A DNA stretch of 11,289 bases from Erysipelotrichaceae bacterium (GTDB lineage: Bacteria; Bacillota_I; Bacilli_A; Erysipelotrichales; Coprobacillaceae). The stretch covers positions 1-11,289 of the forward strand of contig JAJQGQ010000238.1 in the NCBI GenBank assembly GCA_021200395.1, written 5' to 3'. Under the pieces are notes generated by a model. The model had not been told where the DNA came from. It did no database searches and was given only the letters and a program-made list of their open reading frames with translations. Positions 1-5,152 of this stretch are shown here, in pieces. The position numbers and the translations under genes are program-made. The first letter of the stretch is position 1. Each line of letters opens with the position of its first letter.

Positions 1-336
1 ATGATAAATTATATAGCACAGCATGCAAAGGTAGAAAATGTTATCTGTGTAATTGATATGCCAGAACTAACAAATGAAATTAATGATTATTTAATACAAA
101 TGCATTTAAGCTATAATATCATTTTTACAAATAAATGGAATTGTTCATTAGATATTGAAGATATTTTATTGTTTGATTATAAAGTTATTGATTTATATGA
201 TGAAAATAAAATTTATAATTTAGGTTTAAGTAAGGGTATTTGTACATTAGAGGAGGTAAAAGATATGTTAAAAGAAATTATAAATGAGGAATATGTTAAA
301 TCTAATAAATCTATAATCAATAAATTAAAAATATAA
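1..336 (+). CDS. csn2: Type II-A CRISPR adaptation protein Csn2, C-terminal part (5' end outside window)
   Basis: Csn2 is a ring-forming, DNA-end-binding protein that works with Cas1, Cas2 and Cas9 in spacer acquisition in type II-A systems. The 111 visible residues fit the C-terminal part of a Csn2-like protein: an ENVICVIDMPEL strand/loop, then alternating strands such as YNIIFTNKW and YKVIDLYDENKIYNLG. Full Csn2 is usually about 220 residues, so the ATG at the window edge is probably an internal methionine and the gene begins upstream. The main support is position: the stop codon lies 42 bp before the first CRISPR repeat, on the same strand, which is the normal type II-A order cas9-cas1-cas2-csn2-array. 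Csn2 sequences diverge strongly, so the assignment rests on context plus a loose sequence resemblance. No cas9, cas1 or cas2 is visible here. Confidence 0.72.
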   Translation: MINYIAQHAKVENVICVIDMPELTNEINDYLIQMHLSYNIIFTNKWNCSLDIEDILLFDYKVIDLYDENKIYNLGLSKGICTLEEVKDMLKEIINEEYVKSNKSIINKLKI

Positions 337-378
337 TTCTTGATATCATTTAAATACATATGGTATTATGTGTTTGAG
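337..378 (+). promoter_or_regulatory. CRISPR leader with array promoter and leader-anchoring sequence
   Basis: This is the short gap between csn2 and repeat 1. It holds a good promoter: -35 TTGATA (340-345), an 18-bp spacer, and -10 TATTAT (364-369) preceded by TG at 361-362 (extended -10). The predicted transcription start is near 376, almost at the first repeat (379). The last bases before the repeat are GTTTGAG. They match the ATTTGAG-type leader-anchoring sequence known to direct polarised spacer integration in streptococcal type II-A systems. This fixes the array orientation as + strand with the newest spacers at the left end. CATATGGTA at 357-365 is the reverse complement of TACCATATG inside each repeat. 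Confidence 0.65.
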
Positions 379-1272
379 GTTTTGTTACCATATGGATTTT
401 TGCTAGAATAAGACAAAATGGAGTTCAACATGCAATAGCCGCTAGTTTTGTTACCATATGGATTTTTGCTAGAATAAGACGCTTTCACTATATCCCTGTT
501 CGAGATACGTGTTTTGTTACCATATGGATTTTTGCTAGAATAAGACCGGTAATAACTGTTATTGCTACAGCTTATTGTTTTGTTACCATATGGATTTTTG
601 CTAGAATAAGACAATTAAATCAATAAACGATAGCTTGTCACAGTTTTGTTACCATATGGATTTTTGCTAGAATAAGACATTGATGTATTTAATTATTTAA
701 CGACTGGAGTTTTGTTACCATATGGATTTTTGCTAGAATAAGACGAAGAATTAGCTGATATATTAGGTCATTCTGTTTTGTTACCATATGGATTTTTGCT
801 AGAATAAGACGGTACTGGCGGAAGTGGATCAAGTGCCGGTGTTTTGTTACCATATGGATTTTTGCTAGAATAAGACATTTCTAATTTCAAGTGCTACAAG
901 TCTATAGTTTTGTTACCATATGGATTTTTGCTAGAATAAGACCCTCCTATACATTGACAATTTGAACGTCTAGTTTTGTTACCATATGGATTTTTGCTAG
1001 AATAAGACGTGCATGGATAAGATGAGAAGATACAATGTGTTTTGTTACCATATGGATTTTTGCTAGAATAAGACAGTTATTGACACAGTTCATTGCTAAA
1101 CTTTGTTTTGTTACCATATGGATTTTTGCTAGAATAAGACTTTTTTCTATAAATTTTCCTGCAATAGTGCGTTTTGTTACCATATGGATTTTTGCTAGAA
1201 TAAGACAAGTTGAAACAATTGTCAAAAATCATTCTAGTTTTGTTACCATATGGATTTTTGCTAGAATAAGAC
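379..1272 (+). CRISPR. Type II-A CRISPR array, 14 repeats and 13 spacers
   Basis: Fourteen 36-bp repeats start at 379 and recur every 66 bp (379, 445, 511 and so on to 1237). Each begins GTTTTGTTACCATATGG and ends TTGCTAGAATAAGAC. By eye all fourteen are identical, including the last. The thirteen spacers are all exactly 30 bp and all differ. The GTTTT start, 36-bp length and 30-bp spacers are typical of type II arrays processed with tracrRNA and RNase III. The repeat contains the 8-bp palindrome CCATATGG but no long stem, also as in type II. Because 66 is a multiple of 3, the array gives long spurious reading frames on both strands. No tracrRNA anti-repeat was found in this window; it would be expected near cas9, upstream. 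Confidence 0.98.
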
Positions 1273-1532
1273 TTGCAATACTTATTACATTTCTATTTCA
1301 TGTAAAATTATTGTTATTTAAAGATATTGTATCTAATATTTAAAATGATTAAAGATAAGCCAAAAAATTAATGAAGAAATACGTAAGTCTAGATATGGAG
1401 AAGATTAATATATTTTTTGTTTCATTTTTGGAATAGGTGATTTTAAGTAATAACATCTAGTAATCTGACATATTCAATTAGCGTTGATAACTCAACGCTT
1501 TTTAATTTGCAATAATTTTTCTTAAAAATCTA
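1273..1532. other. Intergenic region after the CRISPR array, no convincing gene
   Basis: About 260 bp of AT-rich sequence follows the last repeat. I see no open reading frame with a ribosome binding site. A 19-codon open stretch without a start codon (1349-1405, stop TAA 1406-1408) reads LKISQKINEEIRKSRYGED. It has the charged character of a protein C-terminus and may be the tail of a decayed gene. ATG 1371 opens a 21-codon frame with no Shine-Dalgarno sequence, which I do not call. An intrinsic terminator sits at 1480-1503 and may end the pre-crRNA transcript. Confidence 0.5.
1480..1503 (+). terminator. Intrinsic terminator downstream of the CRISPR array
   Basis: The stem AGCGTTG (1480-1486) pairs with CAACGCT (1493-1499) around the 6-nt loop ATAACT and is followed by a T run (1499-1503). 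It would end transcripts from the array or the decayed region before the next promoter at 1544. Confidence 0.7.
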
Positions 1533-1599
1533 TGTTGTAACCATTGACATTACAACAAACATATGTTATACTCCCGATGTAATAAGAAATGTTACAACG
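1533..1599 (+). promoter_or_regulatory. Two operator-like inverted repeats around the promoter of the FMN-binding protein gene
   Basis: Site 1 is TGTTGTAA-N9-TTACAACA (1533-1557), a perfect 8-bp inverted repeat covering the -35. Site 2 is CGATGTAA-N9-TTACAACG (1575-1599), matching at 7 of 8 positions, with the same 9-bp spacing, over the predicted transcription start. Their centres are 42 bp apart, four helical turns, so a dimeric regulator could bind both on one face of the DNA. Between them lies AACATATGTT (1558-1567), also found in the MFS promoter near 9329. The positions suggest repression; the regulator is not in the window. Confidence 0.6.
1544..1572 (+). promoter_or_regulatory. Sigma-A promoter of the FMN-binding protein gene, extended -10
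   Basis: The -35 is TTGACA (1544-1549, exact consensus), the spacer is 17 bp, and the -10 is TATACT (1567-1572) with an extended TGT at 1564-1566. The expected start is near 1579, giving a leader of about 40 nt before the ATG at 1621. The promoter may also supply transcripts to ribU, because no terminator separates the genes. Confidence 0.85.
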
Positions 1600-1620
1600 A
1601 TAAAAATGGAGGAAATTAAA

Positions 1621-2016
1621 ATGAACAAAGTAGTAGAATTTTTAAATGCAAACCCAGTACAGTATTTAGCAACTGTAGGTCGTGATGGAAAGGCTAAATG
1701 TCGTCCATTTATGTTTAGTGGAGAAATGGATGGTAAATTATGGTTCTGCACTAACAACACAAAAGAAGTTTATAAAGATATGCAAGAAAACGCTGAAATT
1801 GAAATTTCAGTATCAAGTCCAGAATATGCTTGGATTCGTTTGCATGGTAAAGCAGTATTTGAAAACAATATGGCTGCAAAAGAAATGTGTATTCAAAATC
1901 CGATTGTTAAAGGTCAATATGGAGAAGCTACAAATCCTATTTTTGAAGTATTCTATTTAGAAGATGCACATGGTATCATTGCTGATTTTTCAGGTAATCC
2001 ACCATACGAATTCTAA
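1621..2016 (+). CDS. Pyridoxamine 5'-phosphate oxidase family FMN-binding split-barrel protein
   Basis: This is a 131-residue single-domain protein of the FMN-binding split beta-barrel superfamily. It resembles the small NimA/general-stress-like members rather than true PdxH. Visible marks are a short N-terminal helix, the strand QYLATVGRDGKAKCRPF (residues 14-30), LWFCTNNTKEVYKDM (40-54), and the central strand IEISVSSPEYAWIRLHGKAVF (60-80). Such proteins usually bind FMN, F420 or heme at a dimer interface and act as reductases or flavin carriers; the substrate here is unknown. The start at 1621 is chosen over the in-frame ATG at 1606 because GGAGG at 1608-1612 is its Shine-Dalgarno and would otherwise lie inside the gene. 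A consensus promoter and paired inverted repeats precede it. ribU follows 121 bp downstream, which fits a flavin-related role. Confidence 0.88.
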   Translation: MNKVVEFLNANPVQYLATVGRDGKAKCRPFMFSGEMDGKLWFCTNNTKEVYKDMQENAEIEISVSSPEYAWIRLHGKAVFENNMAAKEMCIQNPIVKGQYGEATNPIFEVFYLEDAHGIIADFSGNPPYEF

Positions 2017-2033
2017 TAAAAAAATTATGAGTG

Positions 2034-2092
2034 TTCTTCGAGGCAAGGTGTAATTCCGTTACCAACAGTATAGTTAATATGTTAGAAGATAT
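2034..2092 (+). promoter_or_regulatory. FMN riboswitch (RFN element)-like leader, apparently internally deleted
   Basis: The sequence matches both ends of the RFN aptamer as I remember its consensus. At the 5' end, TCTTCGAGGCAAGGTG (2035-2050) resembles TCTTCGGGGCAGGGTG. At the 3' end, GGTGTAATTCC followed by ACCAACAGTATAGTT and AGAAGAT resembles GGTGAAATTCC, GCCGACAGTATAGTC and AGAAGAT. TCTTC (2035-2039) can pair with GAAGA (2085-2089) as P1. The AAC/GTT pair (2064-2066, 2072-2074) keeps the last hairpin by a compensatory change from GAC/GTC. The element is only about 60 nt instead of about 120-140, so the middle helices are absent. The following gene is ribU, a classic target of this riboswitch. 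Whether it still binds FMN is doubtful. Confidence 0.6.
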
Positions 2093-2133
2093 GATAAGGA
2101 TTTCCCTTAATTTCAATCATATCTCATAAGGAG
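2087..2133 (+). promoter_or_regulatory. Possible expression platform and RBS of ribU
   Basis: AGATATGAT (2087-2095) pairs perfectly with ATCATATCT (2116-2124), and its first bases overlap the 3' arm of the putative P1, so the two helices exclude each other. Inside it, CCTTA (2105-2109) can pair either with TAAGG at 2095-2099 or with TAAGG at 2127-2131, which is part of the Shine-Dalgarno AAGGAG (2128-2133). No T run follows, so control would be at translation. This is inferred from base pairing only. Confidence 0.45.
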
Positions 2134-2137
2134 ATTT

Positions 2138-2752
2138 ATGGAGATTCATACACAAAAAGTATCAAAAAAGAGTAACTTAACAACAAGGAAAATAACCATG
2201 ATTGCAACCTTCACAGCAATTTCATTTGTATTAGCTTTTATTGAACTACCAGTACCTTTTTCACCATCATTTGCAAAATTTGATTTATCAGATTTACCTG
2301 CATTAATCATTGCTTTTGCTTATGGTCCAATGGAAGCTTTGATGATTGAATTTATTAAAAACTTACTTCAATTAACAACAACTTCTACAGGTGGTATTGG
2401 AGAATTTGCAAATTTTGTTATGGGAGGGAGCTTTGTCTTTGTTGCTGGATCAATATACAAAATGAAAAAGACAAAGACAACAGCTTGGATTTCTCTTGTT
2501 ATGGGTAGTATTGTTATGAGTATTATGGCAGCAATTATGAATTATTTTGTTTTGTTACCACTTTTTGAAACATTTATGCCACTTGATCAATTGATTCACT
2601 CATTTAGTGCATTTATACCTTTTATCAATTCTAAATTAGATATTGTATTATACAATGCTATACCATTTAATCTAGTAAAAGGACTTATGATTGGCATAGT
2701 AACTATGTTTGTATATAAAAGATTGTCACGTATTTTGAAAGGGAAATTATAA
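2138..2752 (+). CDS. ribU: ECF transporter S component, riboflavin-specific (RibU)
   Basis: This 204-residue integral membrane protein is the substrate-binding S subunit of an energy-coupling factor transporter. It would capture riboflavin outside the cell and use the shared EcfA/A'/T module, which is encoded elsewhere. After a basic cytoplasmic N-terminus come about six hydrophobic segments. Family marks are MIATFTAISFVLAFIELPVP (residues 21-40), FDLSDLPALIIAFAYGP (48-64), the ELIKNLL-like EFIKNLLQL (71-79), TSTGGIGEFANFVMG (82-96) and MNYFVLLPLF (134-143), all characteristic of RibU. Length is normal. The start has AAGGAG 4 nt upstream, a rather short spacing. An FMN-riboswitch-like leader precedes it, and a flavin/Fe-S protein gene follows after 2 bp. 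Position in a flavin unit supports the riboflavin assignment over other vitamins. Confidence 0.9.
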   Translation: MEIHTQKVSKKSNLTTRKITMIATFTAISFVLAFIELPVPFSPSFAKFDLSDLPALIIAFAYGPMEALMIEFIKNLLQLTTTSTGGIGEFANFVMGGSFVFVAGSIYKMKKTKTTAWISLVMGSIVMSIMAAIMNYFVLLPLFETFMPLDQLIHSFSAFIPFINSKLDIVLYNAIPFNLVKGLMIGIVTMFVYKRLSRILKGKL

Positions 2753-2754
2753 TC

Positions 2755-3354
2755 ATGAATTATTTAGATATTTTAGTTAATGACATACATTCAACAGTTA
2801 TTGCTACAGTAGATAATGAAAACAAACCAGTTACAAGAGTTATTGATATGATGCTCTATGATGAAGAAGGTGTATATTTTTTAACTGCTAAAGGTAAAGA
2901 ATTTTACAAACAGCTTATGGAACAAAAATATATATCTTTATCAGCTACTAAAAATAAGATTTCTATATCTTTAAGAGGATATATTGAAAATATCGGATAT
3001 GAAAAATTAGATGAAATGTTTGATAAAAATGAATATATGAAAGAAATATATCCTAATGATACTAGAAAAGCTTTACAAGTATTTAGATTATATGAAGCTT
3101 CTGGAGAATATTTTGATATCAGTAATCCATCTCATGTAACAAGAGATAGCATTACAATTGGTGATACTATTCAAAAGGTAAATGGCTATTTTGTAGGTAA
3201 AGATTGTATTGGATGTAAGCTTTGTTATTCTGTTTGTCCACAAAAATGTATAGATATATCTAAAAAGCCAGTAGTAATTGATCAAAGTCATTGTTTGCAT
3301 TGTGGTAGATGTGCAGAAATATGTCCAAAACAAACGATTGCAAAAAGATTTTAA
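2755..3354 (+). CDS. FMN-binding split-barrel protein fused to a 2x[4Fe-4S] ferredoxin domain
   Basis: The protein has 199 residues. Residues 1-125 form a pyridoxamine-phosphate-oxidase-like split barrel (STVIATVDNENKPVTRVIDM at 13-32, GVYFLTAKGKEFYKQL at 39-54, ISISLRGYIENIG at 69-81) that probably binds FMN. Residues 145-195 are a bacterial ferredoxin domain with two complete cluster motifs: C151-x2-C154-x2-C157-x3-C161-P and C180-x2-C183-x2-C186-x3-C190-P. The combination suggests electron transfer between ferredoxin-type clusters and flavin in a cytoplasmic anaerobic redox reaction. The physiological acceptor cannot be read from the sequence. It starts 2 bp after the ribU stop with a modest AAAGGGA site (2738-2744), so it is very likely co-transcribed and coupled with ribU. 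An intrinsic terminator closes the unit immediately after its stop. Confidence 0.88.
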   Translation: MNYLDILVNDIHSTVIATVDNENKPVTRVIDMMLYDEEGVYFLTAKGKEFYKQLMEQKYISLSATKNKISISLRGYIENIGYEKLDEMFDKNEYMKEIYPNDTRKALQVFRLYEASGEYFDISNPSHVTRDSITIGDTIQKVNGYFVGKDCIGCKLCYSVCPQKCIDISKKPVVIDQSHCLHCGRCAEICPKQTIAKRF

Positions 3355-3356
3355 TT

Positions 3357-3383
3357 AGCATTGATTATATCAATGCTTTTTTT
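3357..3383 (+). terminator. Intrinsic terminator of the flavin unit
   Basis: The stem AGCATTGAT (3357-3365) pairs with ATCAATGCT (3369-3377) around a 3-nt loop, followed by a run of seven T (3377-3383). It begins 2 bp after the stop codon. Confidence 0.9.
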
Positions 3384-3498
3384 ATTTTAAAATATGTTGA
3401 AGTTTATATAAAAATAATTTGGAATATGATAAAATCAAAAGATATCAATGGAATTAATAATAAATATAGTTTATAATGACTATAAGGAGGATGATATC

Positions 3499-5064
3499 AT
3501 GTATTATTTGAATGTTGATATACCTGTTGAAAGATTTTTAAAGATTGTTCAAAATCCACTATATGTTGATAAAAGCCTTTTGATTGATCAAATGGCATCT
3601 ACAGTAGGAAATGAATTAGGGCATGATATTTGTATTACCCGTCCACGTAGATTTGGAAAGACTGTTAACGCCAATATGTTGGCGGCTTATTATTGTAAAG
3701 AATATAACACTAAAGATATATTTGATCGTTTAAAGATATCCAAATGCGATAGTTATGAAGAACATTTAAATCAATATAATGTCATTTATATAGATTTTAG
3801 TCGTATGGAAGATGACTGTTCATCATATAGTGAATACATCAATCCTATAAAAGAAAAACTAAAAAATGATTTGAAATCAAAATATAATATTACTATAGAA
3901 TCTTATGATAATATTTTTGATTGCTTTTATAAGACACATGATAAGTTCATATTTATTTTAGATGAATGGGATAGTATTCTTTATGAGGACTTTATGGAAG
4001 AAAGTGATGAAAAGAAATACTTTAAATTTTTAAGAGATCTTATCAAAGATCAAACTTATGTAGTTATGGCTTATATGACAGGTATTTTACCAATTGTGAA
4101 ACATTCTTCAGGATCAGATTTAAATAATTTTACAGAATATAATTTTATTAATGATAGAAGATATAATGAATATTTTGGCTTTACTGAGGATGAAGTTAAA
4201 CATTTATGTAATCAAAATCCAGATATAAAATATTCTGATTTAGAATATTGGTATGATGGTTATTATACTAATAATGGAAAAAAATTGTTTAATCCACGTA
4301 GTGTAAGAAATGCTTTTGATAATAGATATTGTGATAACTATTGGACATCTACGGGTCCTATGAGTGAAATAGCAGATTGCATAGAAGACAATATTGATGA
4401 TGTGAGAGATGATATGATACAATTAATATCTGGTACTCCTGTTGAAGTTGATTTAATGGAATATTTAGATAAAGATGATAATCTTGATACAAGAGATGAA
4501 ATATTATCATCAATGGTTATATTTGGCTTTTTAACATACCATGATGATTGTCTTTTGATTCCTAATCATGAACTTATGCTTAAATTTGAAAAAATCCTTA
4601 ATCGAAAAGATATGGGTGACTATCATGAAATAGTTAAGAAAAGTAAGCTGATGTTAAAAGCAACACAAGATAAAGATGAAGAGTTACTGGCATCAATGAT
4701 AGAAGAAGCGCATGATAAAGAAGTGGATTTATTTCATTATAATGATGAGAATAGTTTGGCTTGTTTATTAACAGTTTGTTATATATATGCTAGAAAGTTT
4801 TATAAAGTTAGACGTGAAGAAACAACTGGAAAAGGACGCTGTGATATGATATTCATACCTCGAAGATCTCATAAGCCAGCGATGATTATTGAATTAAAGG
4901 TTAAAGGAACACCTCAGGAAGCAATTGATCAAATTATCAATAAAAATTATATTGAAAAGGTTAAAGATTATAAAGAAATATTATTAGTAGGTATAACTTA
5001 TAATCCTGATAGTAGTCATACGGATTACAAAAAACATCAATGTAAGATAGTACAGTATAAATAG
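3499..5064 (+). CDS. AAA-ATPase-like / PD-(D/E)XK nuclease-like protein
   Basis: This 521-residue cytoplasmic protein belongs to the large family with an N-terminal AAA-ATPase-like domain and a C-terminal PD-(D/E)XK nuclease-like domain, common in gut anaerobes and usually annotated only by domain. Visible marks: the Walker A-like RPRRFGKT (48-55), a Walker B strand FIFILDEWD (150-158), the family motif YWYDGYYTNNGKKLFNPRSV (250-269), and a C-terminal nuclease core with E440/E441, D449 in GRCDM, ELK (465-467) and a Q478 helix. Key residues are intact, so the protein may be active. Its biological role is not established; defence or mobile-element functions are suspected for relatives. The start at 3499 is chosen because AAGGAGG (3484-3490) lies just upstream; the earlier in-frame ATG at 3448 would place that site inside the gene. 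It is flanked by terminators on both sides, so it is a single-gene unit. No convincing promoter was found (TATGAT at 3425 has no good -35). Confidence 0.88.
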   Translation: MYYLNVDIPVERFLKIVQNPLYVDKSLLIDQMASTVGNELGHDICITRPRRFGKTVNANMLAAYYCKEYNTKDIFDRLKISKCDSYEEHLNQYNVIYIDFSRMEDDCSSYSEYINPIKEKLKNDLKSKYNITIESYDNIFDCFYKTHDKFIFILDEWDSILYEDFMEESDEKKYFKFLRDLIKDQTYVVMAYMTGILPIVKHSSGSDLNNFTEYNFINDRRYNEYFGFTEDEVKHLCNQNPDIKYSDLEYWYDGYYTNNGKKLFNPRSVRNAFDNRYCDNYWTSTGPMSEIADCIEDNIDDVRDDMIQLISGTPVEVDLMEYLDKDDNLDTRDEILSSMVIFGFLTYHDDCLLIPNHELMLKFEKILNRKDMGDYHEIVKKSKLMLKATQDKDEELLASMIEEAHDKEVDLFHYNDENSLACLLTVCYIYARKFYKVRREETTGKGRCDMIFIPRRSHKPAMIIELKVKGTPQEAIDQIINKNYIEKVKDYKEILLVGITYNPDSSHTDYKKHQCKIVQYK

Positions 5065-5089
5065 AATCTTTTGATTCTATTTTCTTTTT
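5059..5089 (+). terminator. Intrinsic terminator of the AAA-ATPase gene, overlapping its stop codon
   Basis: AAATAGAATC (5059-5068) pairs perfectly with GATTCTATTT (5073-5082) around a TTTT loop, and a T-rich tract follows to 5089. The TAG stop codon (5062-5064) lies inside the 5' arm. Confidence 0.8.
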
Positions 5090-5090
5090 A

Positions 5091-5129
5091 TGAAATAATA
5101 TTTCAATTTTAGTTGATGAGTTATATAAT
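5091..5129 (+). promoter_or_regulatory. Promoter and candidate operator of the phospho-beta-glucosidase gene
   Basis: TATAAT (5124-5129) is a perfect -10. The matching -35 region (about 5101-5106) is weak and lies within a perfect inverted repeat TGAAAT-AAT-ATTTCA (5091-5105). A weak -35 overlapped by a palindrome is typical of a regulated promoter. The expected start (about 5136) leaves a leader of under 20 nt, with AAGGAGG at 5137-5143. Confidence 0.45.
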
Positions 5130-5152
5130 TGATGATAAGGAGGAAGAAATTT

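Noticed and set aside
366..1343. Open frames of 80-100 codons on both strands across the array (repeated SYSSKNPYGNKT, ILAKIHMVTK and FVTIWIFARIR)
   Set aside because: They are translations of the CRISPR repeats; the 66-bp period is a multiple of three so the frame survives. No RBS or independent coding signal.
1371..1436. ATG-initiated 21-codon frame after the array
   Set aside because: No Shine-Dalgarno, no promoter, and no recognisable product.
2549..2560. GTTTTGTTACCA inside ribU equals the first 12 bases of the CRISPR repeat
   Set aside because: It encodes part of the conserved YFVLLP segment of RibU, and the match ends after 12 bases; chance in AT-rich sequence.
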